This document shows, one piece after another, positions 1 through 10,332 of a stretch of 40,987 nucleotides of DNA. The notes beneath the pieces are model-generated. The model was not told the DNA's origin. It made no database searches and worked only from the letters and a program-made list of their open reading frames with translations. Origin of the DNA: Pirellulales bacterium (GTDB lineage Bacteria; Planctomycetota; Planctomycetia; Pirellulales; DATAWG01); contig DATAWG010000012.1 in the NCBI GenBank assembly GCA_036267355.1, forward strand, positions 1 through 40,987, read 5' to 3'. Position numbers and translations under genes: made by a program. Numbering within the stretch: position 1 is the first letter of the stretch; each line of letters begins with the position of its first letter.

Positions 1-62
1 CGCCTTCATTCGAAATTCATCATCGAGCCACACTTTGCGGCATTAGCCTTCAGCCTGTAGCC

Positions 63-1712
<1,650 letters not shown>

Positions 1713-1927
1713 GGCGACTCAACCGCTAGGGTGCCATGCCCACTTCCTTGAATCAGCATGTGGTGAAACCGCCGCCGGCAAGACCTGGCCCACGCAGCAC
1801 CGCCGGCATGCCACACGGCTGGCTGGGAGCTCGGCCCACAATAACTTGCCCGCAAGCCCCCTTTCCCTTGCCGAAGAGGGCGGGGGAGGGTTCGAAAAAC
1901 GAAAGGAATTTTTCGGCCGACCCCAGG
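1713..1927. other. Intergenic spacer between kinase and infC, mostly repeats
   Basis: No gene is seen. The part next to the kinase holds GTGCCATGCCCAC and later GGCATGCCACAC, resembling repeat family E. The part next to infC is a full copy of repeat family A, ending a few bases after the infC stop codon. Confidence 0.6.
1829..1921 (-). repeat. Family A imperfect inverted-repeat element, copy 1
   Basis: Read on the minus strand it begins TCGGCCGAAAAATTCC, contains a C-rich/G-rich internal hairpin (CCCTCTTCGGCAAGGG) and ends with AAGTTATTGTGGGCCGAGC, the inverse of its start. The same arrangement occurs at 6456-6548 and, with one decayed end, at 16095-16176; one arm alone lies at 9777-9801. 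It lies just after the infC stop codon, so it would be in the 3' end of the infC transcript. Confidence 0.7.
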
Positions 1928-2428
1928 CTATTTTGGGGCCAAGGTGCACGTGATCCGCTTCCCCTGCTGCTGCGGCACCGCTTCCACCTTGCCGATCTCC
2001 TCCAACTGCTGAATGATCTGACGAATCACACGCTGACCTTCTTCGATGTGGGCGATCTCGCGGCCGCGAAACACCACCGACACGATCACCTTGTCTTTGT
2101 GCTCGAGAAACCCGCGGGCCTGGTTGACCTTGAATTCGATGTCGTGTTCGCCGGTTTTGGGGCGGACGCGAATTTCCTTGATCTTGCTGTGGTGGATGTG
2201 GGCTTTGTGCTGCTTTTTCTTCTGTTGATACTTGAACTTGCCAAAGTCCATGATCCGGCAAACTGGAGGCCGCTCGTTGGGGGCCACCTCGACCAAGTCC
2301 AAGTCCGCCTCGTGGGCGAGTTGCAGTGCCTGTTCGGTTGGTATTACTCCCAGTTGGGCGCCTTCGGCCGAGATTACGCGTACGGGCGTGATCCGGATTT
2401 GCTCATTGAGCCGATGTGACCGTTCGAT
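1928..2428 (-). CDS. infC: Translation initiation factor IF-3, apparent AUC start
   Basis: IF-3 binds the 30S subunit, keeps subunits apart and proofreads the start codon and initiator tRNA. From the chosen start the protein is 166 aa. The N-domain carries the family hallmark NEQIR and then [20 protein letters not shown]; the lysine-rich linker ([14 protein letters not shown]) and C-domain ([13 protein letters not shown]) follow, a normal full length. No ATG, GTG or TTG lies between the in-frame stop at 2443-2441 and NEQIR. An AAGGAG ribosome-binding site is placed 8 nt before ATC at 2428-2426, so initiation is most likely at AUC, giving [16 protein letters not shown] at 2302 would remove the N-domain and is not credible. 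E. coli infC uses AUU for autoregulation by IF-3, and the same logic probably applies here. rpmI and rplT, the usual neighbours, are absent downstream, where a kinase lies instead. Confidence 0.93.
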   Translation of the reverse strand: MERSHRLNEQIRITPVRVISAEGAQLGVIPTEQALQLAHEADLDLVEVAPNERPPVCRIMDFGKFKYQQKKKQHKAHIHHSKIKEIRVRPKTGEHDIEFKVNQARGFLEHKDKVIVSVVFRGREIAHIEEGQRVIRQIIQQLEEIGKVEAVPQQQGKRITCTLAPK

Positions 2429-2440
2429 GCTCGCGACTCC
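2426..2440 (-). promoter_or_regulatory. infC ribosome-binding site and AUC start codon
   Basis: On the minus strand the sequence reads TTAAGGAGTCGCGAGCATC: AAGGAG, 8 nt, then ATC. The upstream codon TAA closes the frame, so this decides the start of infC. Rare start codons in infC are the known target of IF-3 autoregulation in E. coli. Confidence 0.75.
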
Positions 2441-2882
2441 TTAAAAAAACCGTGAAACGTGCCTGCAGCCCGGCAGCCGGGATGTTCGTCAAACCAATGA
2501 CCGCGCGGCGTCGGGCCGTACAAAACTATACATGAGTATTGGCAATTCCCGCCACCGGAGTCAACGGGGGGGCCAGCGACCTCTCCGCAGACGCTCCAAA
2601 GGATCAAATACATTCGGCCCTATATATTCGGATTGCTTGAGAGACGACACGAAACCGCACAATCATCACTAATTTGATAATTGTGATGATAAACACTGGC
2701 TTTGTTGCGGAAATTTGGCCTCCGCCATTGCATTTCGTAGGCAGGCTGAGGTCGAATGCTGCCTCAAATCCCTAGATGCCGGCAATCTGCTGCGTTCAAG
2801 CGGATGGATCAAGCCCATTTGCCCGGCGCGATGTGACCGCGCGTAAGTGAGCGCGCGTAAGAGAGCGTGCAGTCGCTCGCGT
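2429..2882. other. 454-bp gap upstream of infC
   Basis: No convincing gene. It should hold the infC promoter and leader (minus strand). An AT-rich inverted repeat, ATCATCAC (2662-2669) and GTGATGAT (2683-2690), encloses 13 bases and could be an operator or hairpin; its regulator is unknown. Short ORFs here look like chance frames. Confidence 0.5.
2535..2564 (-). promoter_or_regulatory. Possible sigma-70-like promoter for infC
   Basis: On the minus strand a TTGACT hexamer (2564-2559) is followed after 18 bases by AATACT (2540-2535); a TATAGT (2530-2525) lies slightly nearer the gene. Either would give a leader of roughly 90-100 nt before the infC AUC codon. The match is modest and not tested. 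Confidence 0.3.
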
Positions 2883-5036
2883 TTACTTTTTAAGCCAGGC
2901 TGGATCGAAAACGCGGACGACCTGACCCGGACGATAGGTCTTGGGTGGTCGCTCCGATTCGGTAATCCAGCGAGTTCCCCGACAGCCATAGGTTCCGGGA
3001 TGAATACCGGACAAAACGCTGCTTTTGAAATTCATGGTTTCCGTCGTGGCCTGCTCGGCGACTAAATCTTCGTTGGCCAGGCAAATTCGCAGTTTTCTAC
3101 CGACTGGTCCATCGTGAAAGAGCGTTTGAAATTCATCGCCGGGACCAACAAAGAATACGATGGTGAGATCCCGACCTGCGATATTCTCGATCCATCCGGC
3201 GAGACCGTGAAGCAGGGTGGAATCATGATATTTCGCGCGTTGCTGAGATGTGACGAGTTCGTGCGTCTTGGTCCCGATCCAAATTTCAGTACAACTGCTA
3301 CGGTCGCTGGCCGAGCGGCCCGTCAGGTTGACGAGCAGCTCGTCGCCGACGGCGAGATCACTGAGCGCGACGCGGCGATCGTTTTTCCAGACGCGGGATT
3401 TGTCGTTCATTGGAAATTCGCCGCGCCCGAGGTCCGGCGGCCGATACAGCGCGTCTTTTTGGTTTTTGATGAGCCCTTGTTGGCTTGCCAAGATGAGTTT
3501 GTTGTCCGCGAGGAGTGCATGCTCAAGCCGATAGGTGCGTCGGTCGCGCACCAACCGACTAAAGTCGTCCATGATGACGACGGCTCTTGTGAACGCCCCC
3601 AGCGCATCTTGATAGAGGTAGAAGTGGTAGCGGGTTTTTAGCGGTAGATCGCCCAAATCGGCTGCCGAGTCGAGATAGCGAATGGAACCATAGGGCGTCA
3701 TCGTGAAATTGACCAACTCGCCGGTGCGATCCGTGCGGAACTGACCCGATCGACGAATCGCGTCGACCGTCAGCAGTTCGCCCTCGACCAGGTGATGCGA
3801 GCCGAACGGAGGAAACAACCCGGGCTTCAATTGATACCACGGCAGTGGCTCGTTCGCGAAATCGGTGCGGTAAGGATACTGCGCAGGCTCCTCCATGCCG
3901 GCGCTGACACCGGGCGCTTCGGAATACAGGCTCTCCCCAAAGGCCATGTCCTTGACGGGCCACGCGGGGCTCGCGAACAGACGCACGATGCGGCCTTTGC
4001 GAAAACCTTCGAGCAGCAATGCGGGCTGGATGACCCAGCGCACGCCGCTCGTGCCATGGCAATCGGTCGGAACGCTTTGAAACTTCACGACCATCGAGCG
4101 TTCGCCGTCCACCGGAGGGTTGTAGGTGCGGAGTTCGGCGTTGGCTACGACCGTGTGGATGTAGCGGTGTTCCGCGGCCCACCGTTGCGGAGCGATGCCT
4201 TCGTCCTTGAACAAGGCAGCCAGTCCGGCGGGATCGCCGAAGAGCGTGACGGTGAGCTGTTTGCCATCGACGCGATCGATCCAAGCGGGCAGGCCACGCG
4301 CCTTCAGAAAATCCTTGTGCAGGGTGCGTTGGCGTTCGGTTGCGAGTTTTTGCGTTTCCGCGCCGACCCAGAGGTCGCTGCAGAGGTGGTGCTCCGCCGG
4401 GGCGGCTGCAAGGTCGAGCAGCAACGAATCGCCAACGGCGATGTCTCGCAAGGGGATCTGTTTATCGCCCTTCCAGACGCGAGTTCGGCTATTCACGAGC
4501 AATTCTTCATGACCCGAATCGCTCTCGTCGTGGGAAAGGCACTGCCGAACAACTTCGAGCATGCCCTGGTCGTTGCTTGCGCCCGCGAGATTTATTTTGT
4601 CGAGGCGATAGGTAATTCCCGCGGCGGCGAGCCGCGAGTATTCATCCGCCATGAGCGCAACCTGGCTGAAGGCGCCGTTCTGATCTTGGTAGAGAGAGAA
4701 TTCGAAGCAGGTTCCCAGCGGCAAATCCCGCAGGTCGGCCTCCGCGCCCCGGTATTTGATCACGGCGTAGGGGAGCAATCTGAAATCGACGAGTTCTCCG
4801 GTGGTGCTGCTTCGGAATTGCCCGGTTCGATGAACGAAATCGGCTTCGAGCAATTCTCCGCTGCTGCGATGCTCCGAGCCTCGTGGAGGAAACTCGCCGG
4901 GCTTCAACCGATACCAAGGGAGCCGGTCGTTGGCAGAATCGGTGCGGTACGGAAGATTCGCATTCGGCGTCGAGGGCGCCGCCGCAATCGCCGCCCGAGC
5001 GCCAACCAATAGCAACAGCGCCGGCCAAACCTTCAT
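2883..5036 (-). CDS. Exported protein of unknown function with two internal repeats
   Basis: I do not recognise this 717-aa protein. Residues 1-20 (MKVWPALLLLVGARAAIAAA) look like a signal peptide, so it is probably periplasmic. It is a tandem duplication: PYRTDSANDRLPWYRLKPG near residue 29 recurs as PYRTDFANEPLPWYQLKPG near residue 390. Each half continues with a GQFR..TTGELV-type segment, RVWKGD/RVWKND, a VGD-LL segment, a (D/E)(L/I)W(V/I)G segment, an internal AWI/GWI...G..LT segment, a GTRWI/GVRWV segment and GQVVR/GRIVR near the end. The halves are diverged, so the duplication is old. Its ATG overlaps the TGA of the upstream DUF1552 gene in an ATGA arrangement, implying translational coupling and a shared role. 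No catalytic motif was evident. Confidence 0.8.
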   Translation of the reverse strand: MKVWPALLLLVGARAAIAAAPSTPNANLPYRTDSANDRLPWYRLKPGEFPPRGSEHRSSGELLEADFVHRTGQFRSSTTGELVDFRLLPYAVIKYRGAEADLRDLPLGTCFEFSLYQDQNGAFSQVALMADEYSRLAAAGITYRLDKINLAGASNDQGMLEVVRQCLSHDESDSGHEELLVNSRTRVWKGDKQIPLRDIAVGDSLLLDLAAAPAEHHLCSDLWVGAETQKLATERQRTLHKDFLKARGLPAWIDRVDGKQLTVTLFGDPAGLAALFKDEGIAPQRWAAEHRYIHTVVANAELRTYNPPVDGERSMVVKFQSVPTDCHGTSGVRWVIQPALLLEGFRKGRIVRLFASPAWPVKDMAFGESLYSEAPGVSAGMEEPAQYPYRTDFANEPLPWYQLKPGLFPPFGSHHLVEGELLTVDAIRRSGQFRTDRTGELVNFTMTPYGSIRYLDSAADLGDLPLKTRYHFYLYQDALGAFTRAVVIMDDFSRLVRDRRTYRLEHALLADNKLILASQQGLIKNQKDALYRPPDLGRGEFPMNDKSRVWKNDRRVALSDLAVGDELLVNLTGRSASDRSSCTEIWIGTKTHELVTSQQRAKYHDSTLLHGLAGWIENIAGRDLTIVFFVGPGDEFQTLFHDGPVGRKLRICLANEDLVAEQATTETMNFKSSVLSGIHPGTYGCRGTRWITESERPPKTYRPGQVVRVFDPAWLKK

Positions 5037-6421
5037 GATGCCAAAATCTCCGAGACGGGACCCAAACTATCGACGAACCGCTCGCTGTTGACTTCCATTT
5101 TTTGCAGCATCGTCAGCATCAAATTGCTCAACCGCGCTTTGTCGTTCTTCGGACGTCCGCAGAGGTCGAGCCATTCGTCATAGTCGAGCTTGTATTTGGC
5201 GCCGGGGGGCCGGTTGTAGTCGATGTGTTGGCCATGCTTCAGGCCGAGCCCGCGCCCGCCGGCGAGCAGAATGGGCAGATTGCTATTCGAGTGGCTATGT
5301 CCATAGCTCATTCCGCTGCCGAACAGCACCATCGTGCGATCCAGCAGAGGTTCGCCGTCTTCGCGCGAGATTTTGAGTTTTTCGAGGAAATAGCCGAATT
5401 GCTGCATGATGAAGGCATCGCTTTTGGCGAGCCGCCCGAGCACTTCAGGATCGCCGCCATGATGCGACAACTGGTGGCGCGATTGCGTGATGCCGATTTC
5501 CGGAATCGCCAAGCCGTTCCCCTCGCTGCCGTTCATATACGTGACAACACGGGTCATATCCGTGCGCAGCGCGAGCACGATCAGATCGAACATCGTGCGA
5601 TAGTATTCGCCGGCCTGTTCCTTGGAAACATTGCGATGGAACGGCGCGCCGTCGACCTTCGGCTTCGGAGTGTCGAGCCAAGAATCGAGCCGCGTGGTGC
5701 GCTGCTCGACGTCGCGCACGGAATGGAGATACTCATCGAGCTTGCAGCGATCGTCCTTGCCAAGATCGCGGCGCAAGCTGTTTGCCTCATCCAGAACCGA
5801 ATCGAGCACGCTGGTGCGCTTCTTGAGATTCTTGCGCTGCGCTTGCACGCCGCCGGTTTCTTCGCCAAACAATCGATCGAAGACATTGCGCGGGTTATCG
5901 TCTGCCGGCAACGGCACGCCATCGCGAGAGAAGGCCAAGGTAGTCGAATTATTCGGCTGCCCGGTGCCCGAACTGATCGATAATTCAAGCGACGCAAATC
6001 GGGTGTGCTGCGAGGTCACCTCGGCCATCAATTGGTCGCAAGAAACGGTGTTATGATATTGCCGCGCGCTTTGAGCATCGATTTTTGCGCCGGTCAGCCA
6101 CGTGTCGGCGCAGACGTGTGCCTGCCCGAGGCCGTTTGGGTGGAACAGCCCGCTGAAGATCGTGAAATCCGCGCGATGCGGTTCGAGGGGGCGCAAGGCC
6201 TGCGAAAGGTCGAAATCGCGACCCGACTTTGTCACCTGCCAGGTCATGCCATTGACGCCATTGGGAATATAGACGAATACGCTGCGGCGCGGCTTCGAAA
6301 CCGCGGTCGCGGCATGGAGCGGCGTCATGGCATCGAGCAAGGGGAGCGCCAGGCAAGTTCCCAAGCCACGCAGGAAGTGGCGACGCGGAAGCAACCAGCG
6401 CTGAGCTAGGAAATTACTCAT
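5033..6421 (-). CDS. DUF1552 family exported protein
   Basis: This protein of about 462 aa belongs to the DUF1552 family, which in planctomycetes is commonly encoded beside DUF1592-type cytochromes. The N-terminus has a twin-arginine-like signal (RRHFLRGLGTCLALPLL), pointing to Tat export. Family features include a FVYIPNGVNGMTW segment, the LSGLFHPNGL-like region (here FSGLFHP), LELSISSGTG, and a C-terminal LFGSGMSYGHSHSNSNLPIL segment. The family's biochemical role is not known; resemblance to alkaline-phosphatase-like DUF1501 proteins has been suggested only by context. ATG at 6421 is preferred; a GTG at 6430 is also possible because an AAGGA lies just upstream of it. It overlaps the next gene by ATGA and follows the cytochrome gene after a 130-bp spacer holding repeat A. 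Confidence 0.88.
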   Translation of the reverse strand: MSNFLAQRWLLPRRHFLRGLGTCLALPLLDAMTPLHAATAVSKPRRSVFVYIPNGVNGMTWQVTKSGRDFDLSQALRPLEPHRADFTIFSGLFHPNGLGQAHVCADTWLTGAKIDAQSARQYHNTVSCDQLMAEVTSQHTRFASLELSISSGTGQPNNSTTLAFSRDGVPLPADDNPRNVFDRLFGEETGGVQAQRKNLKKRTSVLDSVLDEANSLRRDLGKDDRCKLDEYLHSVRDVEQRTTRLDSWLDTPKPKVDGAPFHRNVSKEQAGEYYRTMFDLIVLALRTDMTRVVTYMNGSEGNGLAIPEIGITQSRHQLSHHGGDPEVLGRLAKSDAFIMQQFGYFLEKLKISREDGEPLLDRTMVLFGSGMSYGHSHSNSNLPILLAGGRGLGLKHGQHIDYNRPPGAKYKLDYDEWLDLCGRPKNDKARLSNLMLTMLQKMEVNSERFVDSLGPVSEILAS

Positions 6422-6552
6422 AGGCTGCACGATTCCTTGTTTCGCTAGAGATTAAGGCTCGGCCGAAAAACAACTTCCGCTTTTCGAACCCCTCACCCTG
6501 CCCTCTCCCGCAAGGGGAGAGGGGCTGCGGAGAAGTTATTTTTCGGCCCAGA
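6422..6552. other. Spacer between cytochrome and DUF1552 genes
   Basis: Nearly the whole spacer is one copy of repeat family A. A weak AAGGA ribosome-binding site for the DUF1552 gene lies at the low-coordinate end. Confidence 0.6.
6456..6548 (-). repeat. Family A imperfect inverted-repeat element, copy 2 (best preserved)
   Basis: The left arm GGCTCGGCCGAAAAACAACT and the right arm AAGTTATTTTTCGGCC are imperfect inverses; between them CCCTCTCCCGCAAGGGGAGAGG forms an internal hairpin. The right end is 4 bp from the stop codon of the cytochrome gene at 6553. Both ends intact make this the reference copy. Confidence 0.8.
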
Positions 6553-8997
6553 TCAACGCTTTTGAAAAAGATCGCTAAGCACCAAGTCCTCAACCAGCCC
6601 GGCCAACTCGTAGTGGTTCGCTTTACTTGTATCGGCGATCGCAGCGAGCGATTTTCGATCGTCGAACGTCATCTGCCGCCGCAGTGCATAGGTGGCCAGC
6701 TTGCCGCTAAAGGCAAGCGCGAACTTGTCGAGGTCGGCCACCATTAACTGTTTCAATTCCGCGGCGCCGGTGAATTTGCGGCCATCGGGGAGTTCGCCGC
6801 TCGCGTCGATCTTCGGGTTGGCGCCCGCGCCGTCGAGAACATTTTCCTCATTCCGCCAATGGCCGATCGCATCGTAATGGTCGAAGGCCAAGCCGAGCGG
6901 GTCGATCTTTCTATGGCAGGCAAAGCAATTCGCGTTGCTGCGGTGGGCTTCGAGCTTGGCCCGTAGCGAGGTTTTCGGCTGGTTCGGCGGCGTCGGCTTG
7001 ATCGCGGTCACGTTCGGCGGCGGCGGGGGCGGCGGGTTGCCATAGATCGACTCCAAGATCCATTTACCGCGATGGACCGGGCGATGTCGAGTGCCGTCGG
7101 AGGTCAGTTCCAGAATTGCCGCCTGGGTAAGCACTCCGCCGCGATGATCCGCCGGCCGAAGCGCCACACGCGTGAGCGCCTCTCCCTTCACGCCTTCGAT
7201 TCCATAATGAGCGGCAAGCCGCTCGTTGAGCATCGTCCAATCGGAATCCAAAAACTCGCGCAACGTGAGATGCCGTTCCAATACCGCGCGGAAGAACGAG
7301 GTGGATTCGGCCACCATGCTCTTCTCCAAATATTCGTCGTACTCGGGATAGATCTTCTTGTCGGGCTCGAACATGCCGACGCGGCGCAACTGCAGCCATT
7401 GCCGCGGAAACGAATCGGCGAATGCCAAAATCTTCGGGTCGCGCATCATCCGCCGCACCTCAACGCGCAGCGTCGCCGGTTCATGAAGCTTTCCCTCCCG
7501 GGCGAGCTCGATGAGCCGATCATCGGGCATCGAACTCCAGAGGAAATACGAAAGCCGCGAGGCGAGTTCCCAATCGGTCAGATGCGGCGAAGGAGCCGTC
7601 GCCGACCCTTCGACCAAATAGATGAAGTTGTTCGAGCACAACACCGCCAGCAACCCCGTCTTTACCGAGTTTTCGAAGTCGTCGCCCAACTGCTGCGATT
7701 GTTCGACGAGCTTCAACAGCCGATCGACCTCCGCCGGCCGCACCGGACGACGATACGCCCGCGTGGCAAACCGCGACAAGATCTCGCGGGCATAGCCGAG
7801 GTTTTTCGTCGCCCTGTCGCCCGCGAAAAAGATCGCTCGATGCGCCGGCGGCGGCCACGACTTCTGCACCGGCCCTTGCCACTCGATCCAGTCGAGCAAG
7901 ATCGTCGGCCAGATCGGCTTGAAGTCGTCGTCCGTGAGCTTGATTTGCCAGGGCTGCCGCGCCTTCATGAGAAAGAACGGCTTCGTTCCCAGGGGGCGCG
8001 AGGCGCGTTCCTCGGGATTCGGTCCTGGCACCGCGTTGACGATGCGAATGAGATGCGTGCCCACGGGAAGATGCGTCTGGAATTCCAGCGTCACCGGCTG
8101 ATCCTCGGGCGCTTCGACATCCTGCTCGAAAAGCGTTCGGCCGATGTCGGTCGCATAGAGCCGCAATCGGGCGGCGCGACCGTTCGCGGGCCGCAAGCCG
8201 CTCAGCTTGACCCGCACCCGATATTCGCCCGCGGTCGTGATCGTGAGCTCCCTGGCATCGAGCGCCCCGTTGTTCGGCACGATGTCGGCTCGCACCCTAT
8301 CGAGAATTCCGCGCGCGGCCAGCTTTTCCGCCACGTCGCCGGGCACCCGCAAATCCGCGGCGGTCCACCGGATCGTGTCCGATTTCGGTTGCGGGCCCAA
8401 TGCCAAGGCCTCGTTCAAAACCGCTTCTGCGGCCGCGAGATACTTTTCCACATGGGTCGGCGAGAGGGTCAGCACCGAACCGATCCGTTCGAAGCCTTGC
8501 CAATCGGGGTCCGCGGGCAAGCCGGCGGGATCGGTCGCGTCGTACGTCACGCCCAGCAGATCGCGAATCGTGTTGCGATATTCCTCGCGCGACAGCCGAT
8601 GAAACGCGACTTTTTCCCGCGACGCAGCCACTCGCGCGGCATCGGCTTCCGTCAGTTGCTGGGCAATCCATTCCGCGATCCGCACGACATCTTCCGGCTT
8701 CGGACGCGGCTCTTTTTTCGGCGGCATCTCGCCGGCATTGAGCCGATCCATGATGTCGGACCAATGCCCGGCGACGCGGGAATTGCCAAAATCGGTCTGC
8801 AATACATCCAGCCGCAGATCGCCCGCCTGCTTCTTCTCGCCGTGACATTTGACGCAATGCTGCTTTAGAAACGGCTGCACCCGCGCGGAAAATTCGCCCG
8901 ATTCGCTCGCTTGGCAATCGGCGCCGGAAAGGCAAATCAGTGCCGTCCAGCTCACGCACAAAACAAGACAGCGAATAATCCTGCGATTCAAAGTCAT
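6553..8997 (-). CDS. Planctomycete-type cytochrome c protein (DUF1587-DUF1595-DUF1592-DUF1588-DUF1585)
   Basis: This 814-aa exported protein probably binds haem c and takes part in periplasmic electron transfer or oxidation; its substrate is unknown. A hydrophobic leader (MTLNRRIIRCLVLCV) precedes a CVKCH haem motif. Then come the DUF1587 segment (FHRLSREEYRNTIRDLLGV), a DUF1595/1592 region (LSYFLWSSMPDDRLIELA), DUF1588 (GGVLTQAAILELTSDGTRH, a run of prolines, and a second haem-like CFACH followed by KIDPLGLAFD) and DUF1585 (YALRRQMTFDD). The domain order is complete. The ATG at 8997 directly before the leader is preferred; the frame stays open to a TTG at 9087, which would bury the signal. 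A DUF1552 gene follows, the usual pairing in this phylum. Confidence 0.9.
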   Translation of the reverse strand: MTLNRRIIRCLVLCVSWTALICLSGADCQASESGEFSARVQPFLKQHCVKCHGEKKQAGDLRLDVLQTDFGNSRVAGHWSDIMDRLNAGEMPPKKEPRPKPEDVVRIAEWIAQQLTEADAARVAASREKVAFHRLSREEYRNTIRDLLGVTYDATDPAGLPADPDWQGFERIGSVLTLSPTHVEKYLAAAEAVLNEALALGPQPKSDTIRWTAADLRVPGDVAEKLAARGILDRVRADIVPNNGALDARELTITTAGEYRVRVKLSGLRPANGRAARLRLYATDIGRTLFEQDVEAPEDQPVTLEFQTHLPVGTHLIRIVNAVPGPNPEERASRPLGTKPFFLMKARQPWQIKLTDDDFKPIWPTILLDWIEWQGPVQKSWPPPAHRAIFFAGDRATKNLGYAREILSRFATRAYRRPVRPAEVDRLLKLVEQSQQLGDDFENSVKTGLLAVLCSNNFIYLVEGSATAPSPHLTDWELASRLSYFLWSSMPDDRLIELAREGKLHEPATLRVEVRRMMRDPKILAFADSFPRQWLQLRRVGMFEPDKKIYPEYDEYLEKSMVAESTSFFRAVLERHLTLREFLDSDWTMLNERLAAHYGIEGVKGEALTRVALRPADHRGGVLTQAAILELTSDGTRHRPVHRGKWILESIYGNPPPPPPPNVTAIKPTPPNQPKTSLRAKLEAHRSNANCFACHRKIDPLGLAFDHYDAIGHWRNEENVLDGAGANPKIDASGELPDGRKFTGAAELKQLMVADLDKFALAFSGKLATYALRRQMTFDDRKSLAAIADTSKANHYELAGLVEDLVLSDLFQKR

Positions 8998-9480
8998 GCC
9001 AACAAGTTCCGGCCAAGCGGAGCACGACGGATGCATGCGCGATCCAACGGTCGGTTCAGGAAGTTTTTCGAGCAGGACGCCCGTCAAGGCAGGGCTGGTC
9101 AGCCTCGAGCGCTCGCTCGTGGCGACCAGATGGGCGACGTCTATAATTTGTCAGGTAGGTTTGCGCTTCGGCTTGAAATCCAACCGCGGGATCGCCGCAA
9201 GGATTTATGTCTGGACGAGAACCGGAGCTCTCGCCACACCGGCATTTTTCATACGGGCCGGATCCGGAAACGATGCAGTTGGCCCCGGCCGCGATTATAG
9301 CATCGAGTTTTCAACCGGGTCTATGTGCATGGGAAGCGTTTGCATTATTGGCGGTCGGCTCCGGATCGGGCAGTTATTCTGGAGAGCGGCCAGCCGGGCC
9401 TTTGAACGGCAGCTTGCCGCGTGCGTTCACGCCTTGGTTCCGGAATGGAATGACGCGGCGGAAACCAAGCGGCCCGGTTA
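8998..9480. other. Gap upstream of the cytochrome gene
   Basis: No convincing gene. On the minus strand a TATAAT hexamer (9299-9294) lies about 300 bp before the cytochrome start, but no good -35 hexamer sits at the right distance. The plus-strand open frames here have no ribosome-binding site or recognisable content. Confidence 0.5.
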
Positions 9481-9756
9481 CTAGCAGCGTGGAGATGGGT
9501 GTCGAGCTCCCGTGCCCGTTGCGATTTTTGAAACCGGACGCTTCGGCCTGTACTTATGCGTCTGCCAAGCGCCGACTCCCGCCGCGATCGCACAAATGCA
9601 AACGCCGATCGCGTTTGATCGAAATGGATCGTCGTTCGCTTCGGGAAATACGAACGTCACCGCCACTCCCAAAATGGTTCCCAGAACAAGGGAAGTTGCA
9701 ATTCCGATCGCGATTGCTTGGAGCCACGTCTGGAGCCGATTTTCACTTGACGACAT
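9481..9756 (-). CDS. Small two-span membrane protein, unknown function
   Basis: A 91-aa protein starting MSSSENRLQTW. Two hydrophobic spans are visible, about residues 11-34 (LQAIAIGIATSLVLGTILGV and following) and 43-58 (NAIGVCICAIAAGVGAW), followed by a basic tail with several prolines. No family was recognised. The frame is open further upstream to 9966, but the upstream part runs through repeat A and is not protein-like, so ATG at 9756 is chosen. The ribosome-binding site is weak. It stands alone, 255 bp from the TPR gene on the same strand. Confidence 0.6.
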   Translation of the reverse strand: MSSSENRLQTWLQAIAIGIATSLVLGTILGVAVTFVFPEANDDPFRSNAIGVCICAIAAGVGAWQTHKYRPKRPVSKIATGTGARHPSPRC

Positions 9757-9776
9757 AGGCACACCGTTGACACTAA

Positions 9777-9801
9777 GGCTCGGCCGAAAAATAACTTCTC
9801 C
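9777..9801 (-). repeat. Family A element, single arm, copy 3
   Basis: GGCTCGGCCGAAAAATAACT followed by TCTCC matches the right arm of copy 2 read in reverse. No second arm or internal hairpin is evident, so this is a truncated copy. It lies just upstream of the small membrane protein gene. Confidence 0.55.
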
Positions 9802-10011
9802 ACAGACCGGCGCGAAAGGCGAACACGCGGTGCGCGAACCGAAATTGAGAACGGTGCGGCGCGAGAGCGGCATGCGCTGCCTTTCCAATTCGGAAATCGT
9901 TCGCGGGTCGGAGCGATCGGCATCCGGCGACTCCCCCGTGTGGATCGTCCATTCGCGGGCCAGCACTGCTGGACGGGCCTGGACAAGCCAGCAGTCGCCG
10001 CCGCGCGAATC

Positions 10012-10332
10012 TCAATGCGCGTGGCCTTGGAGCGTGCGGGCGCGGGCCATGGCGTCTTCGGCTTCCGGAATTTTTCCGGCGCGCTGCAACGTGACGCTCA
10101 AGGCGGTGAAGCTGAAGGCGTCGTTCGGCTCGATCTGGCAAACACGCTGCGCATGGGCGATCGCTTCATCGTGCCGCTTGAGCTTCGTGAAGAGCACCGC
10201 CAGCGCCGAATGGGCCAGCGCATACTCGGGGGCTTGTCGCAGCAGTTCTTCGAGCTTGGCCACAGCTTCGTCGAGTTTTCCTTCGTCCTTCATGCTGATA
10301 GCGGCGTCGTACATTTCCTCATGGGTGGGCAT
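10012..10332 (-). CDS. Small TPR-repeat protein
   Basis: A 106-aa protein made of about three tetratricopeptide repeats: near residues 5-34 (YDAAISMKDEGKLDEAVAKL), 37-66 (PEYALAHSALAVLFTKLKRH) and 71-100 (PNDAFSFTALSVTLQRAGK), with the usual Ala/Gly/Pro positions. TPRs bind other proteins, so it is probably an adaptor in the cytosol; no signal peptide is seen. It ends in HAH after an alanine/arginine-rich helix. ATG start at 10332, weak ribosome-binding site. Its partner is unknown. It stands alone, divergent from lpxA with a 429-bp gap between. Confidence 0.85.
   Translation of the reverse strand: MPTHEEMYDAAISMKDEGKLDEAVAKLEELLRQAPEYALAHSALAVLFTKLKRHDEAIAHAQRVCQIEPNDAFSFTALSVTLQRAGKIPEAEDAMARARTLQGHAH

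Noticed and set aside
7072-8868. 598-aa open frame on the plus strand opposite the cytochrome gene
   Set aside because: It mirrors the cytochrome gene and has an Arg/Pro-rich composition typical of a frame shadow.
9757-9966. N-terminal extension of the small membrane protein
   Set aside because: It runs through repeat family A and is not protein-like; ATG at 9756 directly precedes the plausible sequence.
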